DNA from: Chaunax sp. Z400 | Taxonomy: Eukaryota; Chordata; Actinopteri; Lophiiformes; Chaunacidae | Direction of reading: 5' to 3' | Length of the DNA stretch: 64,000 nt | NCBI GenBank assembly: GCA_037577475.1 | Contig: JBAGJB010000162.1 | Location: forward strand, 457,107-521,106 | Translations under genes and position numbers: made by a program | Notes under the pieces: generated by a model | What the model was told of the DNA's origin: nothing | Seen by the model: the letters and a program-made list of their open reading frames with translations, nothing else | The model's database searches: none | Part shown: in pieces, positions 45,940 through 59,646 of the stretch | Layout of the letters: every line of letters starts with the position of its first letter | Numbering within the stretch: position 1 is the stretch's first letter

Positions 45940-48937
45940 ATGGATTCCACTCCGGCCTTTCGGTACCTGCCTTCCTCCTCCCACCTGATCTTGCAGCCTT
46001 CTGCCGCGGCGACACACGTCGTCAAAGCCTCCCAGAAGGGTGGCCGAGACACTGTGAGGTCGTTCGAGGTGAAGCTGCCTGAGAGGGTGAGGGAGGAGGC
46101 AGTGACCAAGGTCAAGGCTGCGGGAGGTGACCCAGGCTGCCCTGAACTGGTGCTCAGTGAAACAGAGCTCCAGTTTGGACAGTACAGGGGTCAGACATTG
46201 AAATGGCTATTGAGCAACGATGTTGGCTATGCAGTTAGCATCATCGTCTCTCATCAGGGGGAGATGGATGGGAGGGGGGGCACCTCCCAGTCTCGCCTCG
46301 AGGCCAACAAAAACGCCCTCACCTCCTATGCTGCCCTCTTTCCACCTGTCATGGTGGCAGTGAAGGAGCGGCGGATGTGGGAGGGAGCAGAGTCGGTGAG
46401 GGGCATGGATAAGTGTTGCGTAGGTTTTGGGGTGCACGCCAGCAGGACCTATGCTTCACTGTACGAAGCAACTGACCGGGAGAGCAGGACGTGAGTATTG
46501 AGAAGTCATCATTTTTCAATTGTAAAAATTCACAGGTCAACTATGGAGAAAACACTCATTCGGTTTGCCCTGTTTGTCCATAGGTACGTGCAGTGGGTGA
46601 CGCGCCAGAAGCCACAGGCCGGGTCGCGGCTGAAGCAGCTGCAGGTGTACTTGGTCGGTCGCACCAACCAGGATGCAGCGGCCAGAGTTCCAGCGGCTAC
46701 TCCGCCTGCCCGCCAGGACACAGCACGTCCGTCGACCAGTAAGACCCTCTCCCCTTGTTGTGTAGGCGTCTCACGAGTCCTGTTAAAAATGCAAATGTCA
46801 TACAGTCCTACATTCACTTCTTGTGCAGGCGCTGCATCCGGTGACCTGACGGACGACGTCCTCGTCGCCGCTGCTGTGGAGGTCGACTCTCAGCGTGAGT
46901 GCATTTTGGTTTTTTGTACGCCATGTCCTGTCAGTCGTTCAACTGGCTGGCTGGCTGACTGACTGACTGACTGACTGACTGGCTGAAATTTGCAGTTGCC
47001 AGGGATGCCGCAGCACCTGTCGCCCGCCCAGGACCTTCAGGACCCCCTCCCCCCAAACAGCTCGCGCAGCCCACCTCCACCGGTGCAGAGGTGAGATATA
47101 ATTTTCTAGTAATAAGCAAAATGATATTAGTACTTAAAATAGTACTGACGGATGCGATGTGAACGTTGCAGCTGCTGCCCAAGAAGTGGAGGAAGGCGCT
47201 GCCGGTGGAGCAGCAGGACTGGCTGGGCCGAGCTCTCTTCACCAGAGGTGTGGGAGGACATCCCGTCCTCGTCAGTGACCTCCATCTCTGGTGGTCCCCC
47301 CCAGGAGACCGGCCCCTGTACGCGCAGCCCCCTGCCTCGTGCCATCCCTTTTTTCACACACGCTTCTTCCTGTGGGCGCCCTACAGGATGTGGGCGTGCA
47401 GGTTTGTGTGCAAGGGATGTGGCCACAAACTCACAGGGGCTGGTCTGTACAAGACGGTGCGGAGGGTCCTGGACATGACAGGCTGGTACTTCATGGGCAC
47501 GGAGTACCTGGAATGCCTGTCATGTAAGCGCAAGGTTGCTGCCTGGTCCCAGGATATCATGGACCAGCTGGACCTGGGGCACCAGATGCAGTTTCCTGCC
47601 ATCCTGACCTACAAGTAAGCAGAAATAAGAAGGCTTGTGTATTTATTTATTCATTCAATTATTTACTGCAGCATAGCACACGATTGACCTCTTCACCACA
47701 CACTCAGGTTGTCCTGCGACAAGGCGGTGGTGGGGCATTTGAGGGAGCGCACTTTGGGCAACAGTGCGGCTTGCCTCAGAAAAACCTTGAGGGAGCAGCA
47801 CAGCTCAGAGTGGGCGGGGCGCGTCATCCGCTACCTCTCTGTGTTGGAGTTGCTCGGCGTCACGGAACAGCAGGACCTGCAGCAGCTGCCAAAGATGCCA
47901 CCGGTGCCCTCTGCGTCCTGGCTGCTCTCCGTGTACGTGCGGGACGCCCTCGCCCGCCTGCCGGAGACCAAGGCCAGGCTTACCTCGGTGTTTGGCAGCA
48001 TTTTGAAGCTGGACTCCACCAAGAAGGTGAGCTGTGATTAGGAAGATGCACGCATTTCTATGGATTGTGCTCTCAGTGTGTCCGACAATGTTTACTATTT
48101 GAAAGTATAATCGGTGTGTGACGTGACAATGTTCTTCACTGTGTCTCATGCAGATGACCAAGAAACTGGCCGGTAAGGCCGCTGGGACAGCAGGATGGGT
48201 GACCAACGTGGGCAACGAGTACGGGCAGGTGCTCATCTCCGTCCTCACCGCCTGCGAGGGGGATGGACTGGTAGCCATGGCGCAGGGGCTCATGCGGCGC
48301 TACAGGGAGGCCAGGGTGGCACCCCCTCAGGTGCTCTACGTGGACCGGGACTGCTGCACTCGCAACCACCAGCCCAAGGTACCGTGGCGTCTCTCACACA
48401 CAGACACACTGCTGACTGCAGCTGCCATTTAAAACGACTGACCGATTGATGATTCGTTGTTAGGTCGGGCTGATGTTTGGTGAGTGGGACCAGCTGATGG
48501 TCCGCCTGGATGTGTGGCACCTCTTGCGACGCTTCGCGAGGGGCGTCACCACCGACGCCCACCTGCTGTACGGCCCCTTCATGTCCCGCCTGTCCACTGC
48601 CATCTTTGAGTGGGACGGGGAGGATGTGGAGCGGCTGAAGAGGGCAAAGCAGTCCCAGATGGGGACGGGTGCCATCGTCCACCTGACCATTCCTGAGATG
48701 GCCCCTCACTGCCGGCGGCGGATCAGGGCGCAGCCAGAAGCCGACCGTTTGATCCAGGAGGTGCTGGATCACTTCTGGAATGCTGTGGACACCATGGGGG
48801 TCCCGCTGATTGACCGCGCCAGGATGGGGGAGATCTGGAGGACCCAGCGTCGCCACCTCCACTGCATCCAGGACCCAGAGGGAGTGCAGCTCTACACGAA
48901 GACGGGGGAAGTGACCAGGGGAGGGGTCAAGCTACAT
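45940..48937 (+). CDS. DUF6729-like / DDE transposase-like protein, distal unit 1 (3'-truncated)
   Basis: Copy of 3512-6509 at offset 42428. Exons are 45939-46490, 46584-46738, 46829-46894, 46996-47090, 47172-47614, 47708-48026, 48154-48378 and 48464-48937. The translated exons are identical to the proximal unit 1, the exon 7 acceptor is the intact AG, and the frame enters the minisatellite at the same base. It carries the same motifs and the same C-terminal loss. Confidence 0.7.
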
Positions 48938-48938
48938 G

Positions 48939-51011
48939 TATTCATACTATACATACTGTACATACTATTCATACTGTACATACTGTACATACTATTCATA
49001 CTGTACATACTATACATACTATTCATACTGTACATACAATACATACTATTCATACTGTACATACTATACATACTGTTCATACTATACATACTGTTCATAC
49101 TGTACATACTATACATACTATTCATACTATTCATACTATTCATACTGTACATACTATACATACTATTCATACTGTACATACTATACATACTATTCATACT
49201 ATACATACTATTCATACTGTAAATACTATTCATACTGTACATACTATTCATACTGTACATACTATTCATACTGTACATACTATACATACTATTCATACTA
49301 TACATACTATTCATACTGTACATACTATTCATACTGTACATACTATTCATACTATTCATACTATACATACTATTCCTACTATACATACTATTCATACTGT
49401 ACATACTGTACATACTGTACATACTATACATACTATTCATACTGTACATACTGTACATACTGTACATACTATTCATACTATACATACTGTACATACTATT
49501 TATACTATACATACTACACATACTATACATACTACACATACTATTTATACTATACATACTATTTATACTATACATACTATTCATACTGTACATACTATTC
49601 ATACTATTCATAATGTACATACTGTACATACTATACATACTGTACATACTATACATACTACTCATACTGTACATACTATTCGTACTATACATACTATTCG
49701 TACTATACATACTATTCATACTATACATACTATTCCTACTATACATACTATTCCTACTGTACATACTATACATACTATTCATACTAGTCATACTGTACAC
49801 ACTACACATACTATTCATACTGTACATACTATACATACTATTCATACTATACATACTGTACATACTATTCATACTATACATACTGTACATACTATTTATA
49901 CTATACATACTACACATACTATTTATACTATACATACTATTTATACTATACATACTATTTATACTATACATACTATTCATACTATACATACTATTCATAC
50001 TGTACATACTATTCATACTGTACATACTATACATACTACTCATACTATACATACTATTCGTACTATACATACTGTACATACTGTACATACTATTCATACT
50101 GTACATACTGTACATACTATTCATACTGTACATACTATTCATACTGTACATACTATACATACTATTCATACTGTACATACTATTCATACTGTACATACTA
50201 TACATACTATTCATGCTATACATACTGTACATACTATACATACTATTCATACTGTTCATACTGTACATACTGTACATACTGTACATACTGTACATACTAT
50301 TCATACTGTACATACTATTCATACTGTACATACTATACATACTATTCATACTGTACATACTATACATACTATTCATACTGTACATACTATACATACTATT
50401 CATACTGTACATACTATACATACTATTCATACTGTACATACTATACATACTATTCATACTGTACATACTATACATACTATTCATACTGTACATACTATAC
50501 ATACTATTCATACTGTACATACTATACATACTATTCATACTGTACATACTATACATACTATACATACTATTCATACTGTACATACTATTTATACTATACA
50601 TACTATACATACTATACATTCTATACATACTATTCATACTGTACATACTGTACATACTGTACATACTATTCATACCGTACATACTGTACATACTGTTCAT
50701 ACCGTACATACTATACATACTATTCATACTATTCATACTATTCATACTGTACATACTATACATACTATTCATACTATTCATACTGTACATACTATACATA
50801 CTATTCATACTGTACATACTATACATACTATTCATACTGTACATACTATTCATACTGTACATACTATTCATACTATTCATACTGTACATACTATTCATAC
50901 TGTACATACTATACATACTATTCATACTATACATACTATTCATACTAAACATACTGTAGATACTATACATATTATTCATACTGTACATACTATACATATT
51001 ATTCATACTGT
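48939..51011. repeat. 9-bp-based minisatellite after distal unit 1
   Basis: Counterpart of 6511-8556. It is 27 bp longer, which accounts for the offset shift from 42428 to 42455. Confidence 0.95.
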
Positions 51012-51180
51012 ACACAGCATGTCTGTCGACCAGTAAGACCCTCTCCCCTTGTTGGCAAAGAGGAGAGCAGAAAGATTCAAAAGGAAGGAGCAAAGACTTG
51101 CGCAGAAAATGAAGAGAAAGGAAAAGAGAAAACAGGACAGAAGGAAGAGACAGGAAAGAGAAGCAGAGGGGGGGAAGTGA
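51012..51180 (+). pseudogene. Chimeric scrap plus basic tail exon, distal unit 1
   Basis: Copy of 8557-8725. The basic frame runs 51055-51177 with TGA at 51178-51180. Confidence 0.65.
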
Positions 51181-51283
51181 TGGATTTGTTTATTTTTAGA
51201 ACATAATTGTGTGCAGTGTGTTTATCTTATCTTTTTTGTTTGTGTGTGTCTTTTCTTTGTATGTGTATATTTGCTTTGCCTTT

Positions 51284-51707
51284 ATATAATTTGTGTGTTT
51301 TGCAGTGTGTTTTTATAATTTGTGTGTGTTTTGCAGTATGTTTTTATAATTTGTGTGTGTTTTGCAGTGTGTTTTTATAATTTGTGTGTGTTTTGCTGTG
51401 TGTTTTTATAATTTGTGTGTGTTTTGCGGTGTGTTTTTATAATTTGTGTGTGTTTTGCGGTGTGTTTTTATAATTTGTGTGTGTTTTGCGGTGTGTTTTT
51501 ATAATTTGTGTGTGTTTTGCGGTGTGTTTTTATAATTTGTGTGTGTTTTGCGGTGTGTTTTTATAATTTGTGTGTGTTTTGCGGTGTGTTTTTATAATTT
51601 GTGTGTGTTTTGCGGTGTGTTTTTATAATTTGTGTGTGTTTTGCGGTGTGTTTTTATAATTTGTGTGTGTTTTGCGGTGTGTTTTTATAATTTGTGTGTG
51701 TTTTGGT
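51284..51707. repeat. 31-bp TG-rich minisatellite before distal unit 2
   Basis: Copy of 8828-9252, with the same GCAG/GCTG/GCGG order of monomer variants. Confidence 0.95.
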
Positions 51708-54299
51708 CTGTCATGGTGGCAGTGAAGGAGCGGCGGATGCGGGAAGGAGCAGAGTCGGTGAGGGGCATGGATAAGTGTTGCGTAGGTTTTGGGGTGCACG
51801 CCAGCAGGACCTATGCTTCACTGTACGAAGCAACTGACCGGGAGAGCAGGACGTGAGTATTGAGAAGTCATCATTTTTCAATTGTAAAAATTCACAGGTC
51901 AACTATGGAGAAAACACTCATTCGGTTTGCCCTGTTTGTCCATAGGTACGTGCAGTGGGTGACGCGCCAGAAGCCACAGGCCGGGTCGCGGCTGAAGCAG
52001 CTGCAGGTGTACTTGGTCGGTCGCACCAACCAGGATGCAGCGGCCAGAGTTCCAGCGGCTACTCCGCCTGCCCGCCAGGACACAGCACGTCCGTCGACCA
52101 GTAAGACCCTCTCCCCTTGTTGTGTAGGCGTCTCACGAGTCCTGTTAAAAGTGCAAATGTCATACAGTCCTACATTCACTTCTTGTGCAGGCGCTGCATC
52201 CGGTGACCTGACGGACGACGTCCTCGTCGCCGCTGCTGTGGAGGTCGACTCTCAGCGTGAGTGCATTTTGGTTTTTTGTACGCCATGTCCTGTCAGTCGT
52301 TCAACTGGCTGGCTGGCTGACTGACTGACTGACTGACTGACTGGCTGAAATTTGCAGTTGCCAGGGATGCTGCAGCACCTGTCGCCCGCCCAGGACCTTC
52401 AGGACCCCCTCCCCCCAAACAGCTCGCGCAGCCCACCTCCACCGGTGCAGAGGTGAGATATAATTTTCTAGTAATAAGCAAAATGATATTAGTACTTAAA
52501 ATAGTACTGACGGATGCGATGTGAACGTTGCAGCTGCTGCCCAAGAAGTGGAGGAAGGCGCTGCCGGTGGAGCAGCAGGACTGGCTGGGCCGAGCTCTCT
52601 TCACCAGAGGTGTGGGAGGACATCCCGTCCTCGTCAGTGACCTCCATCTCTGGTGGTCCCCCCCAGGAGACCGGCCCCTGTACGCGCAGCCCCCTGCCTC
52701 GTGCCATCCCTTTTTTCACACACGCTTCTTCCTGTGGGCGCCCTACAGGATGTGGGCGTGCAGGTTTGTGTGCAAGGGATGTGGCCACAAACTCACAGGG
52801 GCTGGTCTGTACAAGACGGTGCGGAGGGTCCTGGACATGACAGGCTGGTACTTCATGGGCACGGAGTACCTGGAATGCCTGTCATGTAAGCGCAAGGTTG
52901 CTGCCTGGTCCCAGGATATCATGGACCAGCTGGACCTGGGGCACCAGATGCAGTTTCCTGCCATCCTGACCTACAAGTAAGCAGAAATAAGAAGGCTTGT
53001 GTATTTATTTATTCATTCAATTATTTACTGCAGCATAGCACACGATTGACCTCTTCACCACACACTCGGGTTGTCCTGCGACAAGGCGGTGGTGGGGCAT
53101 TTGAGGGAGCGCACTTTGGGCAAAAGTGCGGCTTGCCTCAGAAAAACCTTGAGGGACCAGCACAGCTCAGAGTGGGCGGGGCGCGTCATCCGCTACCTCT
53201 CTGTGTTGGAGTTGCTCGGCGTCACGGAACAGCAGGACCTGCAGCAGCTGCCAAAGATGCCACCAGTGCCCTCTGCGTCCTGGCTGCTCTCCGTGTACGT
53301 GCGGGACGCCCTCGCCCGCCTGCCGGAGACCAAGGCCAGGCTTACCTCGGTGTTTGGCAGCATTTTGAAGCTGGACTCCACCAAGAAGGTGAGCTGTGAT
53401 TAGGAAGATGCACGCATTTCTATGGATTGTGCTCTCAGTGTGTCCGACAATGTTTACTATTTGAAAGTATAATCGGTGTGTGACGTGACAATGTTCTTCA
53501 CTGTGTCTCATGCAGATGACCAAGAAACTGGCCGGTAAGGCCGCTGGGACAGCAGGATGGGTGACCAACGTGGGCAACGAGTACGGGCAGGTGCTCATCT
53601 CCGTCCTCACCGCCTGCGAGGGGGATGGACTGGTAGCCATGGCGCAGGGGCTCATGCGGCGCTACAGGGAGGCCAGGGTGGCACCCCCTCAGGTGCTCTA
53701 CGTGGACCGGGACTGCTGCACTCGCAACCACCAGCCCAAGGTACCGTGGCGTCTCTCACACACAGACACACTGCTGACTGCAGCTGCCATTTAAAATGAC
53801 TGACCGATTGATGATTCGTTGTTAGGTCGGGCTGATGTTTGGTGAGTGGGACCAGCTGATGGTCCGCCTGGATGTGTGGCACCTCTTGCGGCGCTTCGCG
53901 AGGGGCGTCACCACCGACGCCCACCTGCTGTACGGCCCCTTCATGTCCCGCCTGTCCACTGCCATCTTTGAGTGGGACGGGGAGGATGTGGAGCGGCTGA
54001 AGAGGGCAAAGCAGTCCCAGATGGGGACGGGTGCCATCGTCCACCTGACCATTCCTGAGATGGCCCCTCACTGCCGGCGGCGGATCAGGGCGCAGCCAGA
54101 AGCCGACCGTCTGATCCAGGAGGTGCTGGATCACTTCTGGAATGCTGTGGACACCATGGGGGTCCCGCTGATTGACCGCGCCAGGATGGGGGAGATCTGG
54201 AGGACCCAGCGTCGCCACCTCCACTGCATCCAGGACCCAGAGGGAGTGCAGCTCTACACGAAGACGGGGGAAGTGACCAGGGGAGGGGTCAAGCTACAT
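51708..54299 (+). pseudogene. Transposase-like gene fragment, distal unit 2
   Basis: Copy of 9253-11844 at offset 42455, with the same mid-exon 2 start and the same CACTCGG at the exon 7 acceptor. Two substitutions relative to the proximal unit 2 were seen: t53797 in the last intron and g53891 in exon 9. The exon 9 change is silent. Confidence 0.8.
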
Positions 54300-54300
54300 G

Positions 54301-56328
54301 TATTCATACTATACATACTGTACATACTATTCATACTGTACATACTATACATACTATTCATACTGTACATACAATACATACTATTCATACTGTACATACT
54401 ATACATACTGTTCATACTATACATACTGTTCATACTGTACATACTATACATACTATTCATACTATTCATACTATTCATACTGTACATACTATACATACTA
54501 TTCATACTGTACATACTATACATACTATTCATACTATACATACTATTCATACTGTAAATACTATTCATACTGTACATACTATTCATACTGTACATACTAT
54601 ACATACTATTCATACTATACATACTATTCATACTGTACATACTATTCATACTGTACATACTATTCATACTATTCATACTATACATACTATTCCTACTATA
54701 CATACTATTCATACTGTACATACTGTACATACTGTACATACTATACATACTATTCATACTGTACATACTATACATACTATTCATACTGTACATACTGTAC
54801 ATACTATTCATACTATACATACTACACATACTATTTATACTACACATACTATTTATACTATACATACTACACATACTATACATACTATTCATACTATTTA
54901 TACTATACATACTATTCATACTGTACATACTATTCATACTATTCATAACGTACATACTGTACATACTATACATACTGTACATTCTATACATACTACTCAT
55001 ACTGTACATACTATTCGTACTATACATACTATTCGTACTATACATACTATTCATACTATACATACTATTCCTACTATACATACTATTCCTACTGTACATA
55101 CTATACATACTATTCATACTAGTCATACTGTACATACTACACATACTATTCATACTGTACATACTATACATACTATTCATACTATACATACTGTACATAC
55201 TATTCATACTATACATACTGTACATACTATTTATACTATACATACTATTTATACTATACATACTATTTATACTATACATACTATTCATACTATACATACT
55301 ATTCATACTGTACATACTATTCATACTGTACATACTATACATACTACTCATACTATACATACTATTCGTACTATACATACTGTACATACTGTACATACTA
55401 TTCATACTGTACATACTGTACATACTATTCATACTGTACATACTATTCATACTGTACATACTATACATACTATTCATACTGTACATACTATTCATACTGT
55501 ACATACTATTCATACTGTACATACTATACATACTATTCATGCTATACATACTGTACATACTATACATACTATTCATACTGTTCATACTGTACATACTGTA
55601 CATACTGTACATACTGTACATACTATTCATACTGTACATACTATACATACTATTCATACTGTACATACTATACATACTATTCATACTGTACATACTATAC
55701 ATACTATTCATACTGTACATACTATACATACTATTCATACTGTACATACTATACATACTATTCATACTGTACATACTATACATACTATTCATACTGTACA
55801 TACTATACATACTATTCATACTATTCATACTGTACATACTATACATACTATTCATACTGTACATACTATTTATACTATACATACTATACATACTATACAT
55901 TCTATACATACTATTCATACTGTACATACTGTACATACTGTACATACTATTCATACTGTACATACTGTTCATACCGTACATACTATACATACTATTCATA
56001 CTATTCATACTATTCATACTGTACATACTATACATACTATACATACTATTCATACTATTCATACTGTACATACTATACATACTATTCATACTGTACATAC
56101 TATACATACTATTCATACTGTACATACTATTCATACTATTCATACTGTACATACTATTCATACTATTCATACTGTACATACTATTCATACTGTACATACT
56201 GTACATACTATTCATACTGTACATACTATACATACTATTCATACTATACATACTATTCATACTAAACATACTGTAGATACTATACATATTATTCATACTG
56301 TACATACTATACATATTATTCATACTGT
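54301..56328. repeat. 9-bp-based minisatellite after distal unit 2
   Basis: Counterpart of 11846-13828, about 45 bp longer, which shifts the offset from 42455 to 42500. Confidence 0.95.
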
Positions 56329-56497
56329 ACACAGCATGTCCGTCGACCAGTAAGACCCTCTCCCCTTGTTGGCAAAGAGGAGAGCAGAAAGATTCAAAAG
56401 GAAGGAGCAAAGACTTGCGCAGAAAATGAAGAGAAAGGAAAAGAGAAAACAGGACAGAAGGAAGAGACAGGAAAGAGAAGCAGAGGGGGGGAAGTGA
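56329..56497 (+). pseudogene. Chimeric scrap plus basic tail exon, distal unit 2
   Basis: Copy of 13829-13997. The basic frame runs 56372-56494 with TGA at 56495-56497. Confidence 0.65.
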
Positions 56498-56599
56498 TGG
56501 ATTTGTTTATTTTTAGAACATAATTGTGTGCAGTGTGTTTATCTTATCTTTTTTGTTTGTGTGTGTCTTTTCTTTGTATGTGTATATTTGCTTTGCCTT

Positions 56600-57053
56600 T
56601 ATATAATTTGTGTGTTTTGCAGTGTGTTTTTATAATTTGTGTGTGTTTTGCAGTATGTTTTTATAATTTGTGTGTGTTTTGCAGTGTGTTTTTATAATTT
56701 GTGTGTGTTTTGCGGTGTGTTTTTATAATTTGTGTGTGTTTTGCGGTGTGTTTTTATAATTTGTGTGTGTTTTGCGGTGTGTTTTTATAATTTGTGTGTT
56801 TTGCGGTGTGTTTTTATAATTTGTGTGTGTTTTGCGGTGTGTTTTTATAATTTGTGTGTGTTTTGCGGTGTGTTTTTATAATTTGTGTGTGTTTTGCGGT
56901 GTGTTTTTATAATTTGTGTGTGTTTTGCGGTGTGTTTTTATAATTTGTGTGTGTTTTGCGGTGTGTTTTTATAATTTGTGTGTGTTTTGCGGTGTGTTTT
57001 TATAATTTGTGTGTGTTTTGCGGTGTGTTTTTATAATTTGTGTGTGTTTTGGT
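56600..57053. repeat. 31-bp TG-rich minisatellite before distal unit 3
   Basis: Copy of 14100-14553, including the same shortened monomer. Confidence 0.95.
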
Positions 57054-59645
57054 CTGTCATGGTGGCAGTGAAGGAGCGGCGGATGCGGGAGGGAGCAGAG
57101 TCGGTGAGGGGCATGGATAAGTGTTGCGTAGGTTTTGGGGTGCACGCCAGCAGGACCTATGCTTCACTGTACGAAGCAACTGACCGGGAGAGCAGGACGT
57201 GAGTATTGAGAAGTCATCATTTTTCAATTGTAAAAATTCACAGGTCAACTATGGAGAAAACACTCATTCGGTTTGCCCTGTTTGTCCATAGGTACGTGCA
57301 GTGGGTGACACGCCAGAAGCCACAGGCCGGGTCGCGGCTGAAGCAGCTGCAGGTGTACTTGGTCGGTCGCACCAACCAGGATGCAGCGGCCAGAGTTCCA
57401 GCGGCTACTCCGCCTGCCCGCCAGGACACAGCACGTCCGTCGACCAGTAAGACCCTCTCCCCTTGTTGTGTAGGCGTCTCACGAGTCCTGTTAAAAGTGC
57501 AAATGTCATACAGTCCTACATTCACTTCTTGTGCAGGCGCTGCATCCGGTGACCTGACGGACGACGTCCTCGTCGCCGCTGCTGTGGAGGTCGACTCTCA
57601 GCGTGAGTGCATTTTGGTTTTTTGTACGCCATGTCCTGTCAGTCGTTCAACTGGCTGGCTGGCTGACTGACTGACTGACTGACTGACTGGCTGAAATTTG
57701 CAGTTGCCAGGGATGCCGCAGCACCTGTCGCCCGCCCAGGACCTTCAGGACCCCCTCCCCCCAAACAGCTCGCGCAGCCCACCTCCACCGGTGCAGAGGT
57801 GAGATATAATTTTCTAGTAATAAGCAAAATGATATTAGTACTTAAAATAGTACTGACGGATGCGATGTGAACGTTGCAGCTGCTGCCCAAGAAGTGGAGG
57901 AAGGCGCTGCCGGTGGAGCAGCAGGACTGGCTGGGCCGAGCTCTCTTCACCAGAGGTGTGGGAGGACATCCCGTCCTCGTCAGTGACCTCCATCTCTGGT
58001 GGTCCCCCCCAGGAGACCGGCCCCTGTACGCGCAGCCCCCTGCCTCGTGCCATCCCTTTTTTCACACACGCTTCTTCCTGTGGGCGCCCTACAGGATGTG
58101 GGCGTGCAGGTTTGTGTGCAAGGGATGTGGCCACAAACTCACAGGGGCTGGTCTGTACAAGACGGTGCGGAGGGTCCTGGACATGACAGGCTGGTACTTC
58201 ATGGGCACGGAGTACCTGGAATGCCTGTCATGTAAGCGCAAGGTTGCTGCCTGGTCCCAGGATATCATGGACCAGCTGGACCTGGGGCACCAGATGCAGT
58301 TTCCTGCCATCCTGACCTACAAGTAAGCAGAAATAAGAAGGCTTGTGTATTTATTTATTCATTCAATTATTTACTGCAGCATAGCACACGATTGACCTCT
58401 TCACCACACACTCGGGTTGTCCTGCGACAAGGCGGTGGTGGGGCATTTGAGGGAGCGCACTTTGGGCAAAAGTGCGGCTTGCCTCAGAAAAACCTTGAGG
58501 GACCAGCACAGCTCAGAGTGGGCGGGGCGCGTCATCCGCTACCTCTCTGTGTTGGAGTTGCTCGGCGTCACGGAACAGCAGGACCTGCAGCAGCTGCCAA
58601 AGATGCCACCAGTGCCCTCTGCGTCCTGGCTGCTCTCCGTGTACGTGCGGGACGCCCTCGCCCGCCTGCCGGAGACCAAGGCCAGGCTTACCTCGGTGTT
58701 TGGCAGCATTTTGAAGCTGGACTCCACCAAGAAGGTGAGCTGTGATTAGGAAGATGCACGCATTTCTATGGATTGTGCTCTCAGTGTGTCCGACAATGTT
58801 TACTATTTGAAAGTATAATCGGTGTGTGACGTGACAATGTTCTTCACTGTGTCTCATGCAGATGACCAAGAAACTGGCCGGTAAGGCAGCTGGGACAGCA
58901 GGATGGGTGACCAACGTGGGCAACGAGTACGGGCAGGTGCTCATCTCCGTCCTCACCGCCTGCGAGGGGGATGGACTGGTAGCCATGGCGCAGGGGCTCA
59001 TGCGGCGCTACAGGGAGGCCAGGGTGGCACCCCCTCAGGTGCTCTACGTGGACCGGGACTGCTGCACTCGCAACCACCAGCCCAAGGTACCGTGGCGTCT
59101 CTCACACACAGACACACTGCTGACTGCAGCTGCCATTTAAAACGACTGACCGATTGATGATTCGTTGTTAGGTCGGGCTGATGTTTGGTGAGTGGGACCA
59201 GCTGATGGTCCGCCTGGATGTGTGGCACCTCTTGCGACGCTTCGCGAGGGGCGTCACCACCGACGCCAACCTGCTGTACGGCCCCTTCATGTCCCGCCTG
59301 TCCACTGCCATCTTTGAGTGGGACGGGGAGGATGTGGAGCGGCTGAAGAGGGCAAAGCAGTCCCAGATGGGGACGGGTGCCATCGTCCACCTGACCATTC
59401 CTGAGATGGCTCCTCACTGCCGGCGGCGGATCAGGGCGCAGCCAGAAGCCGACCGTCTGATCCAGGAGGTGCTGGATCACTTCTGGAATGCTGTGGACAC
59501 CATGGGGGTCCCGCTGATTGACCGCGCCAGGATGGGGGAGATCTGGATGACCCAGCGTCGCCACCTCCACTGCATCCAGGACCCAGAGGGAGTGCAGCTC
59601 TACACGAAGACGGGGGAGGTGACCAGGGGAGGGGTCAAGCTACAT
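57054..59645 (+). pseudogene. Transposase-like gene fragment, distal unit 3
   Basis: Copy of 14554-17145 at offset 42500. It retains the unit 3-specific Asn and Met changes in exon 9 and the broken exon 7 acceptor, so unit identity was preserved through the 42-kb duplication. Confidence 0.8.
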
Positions 59646-59646
59646 G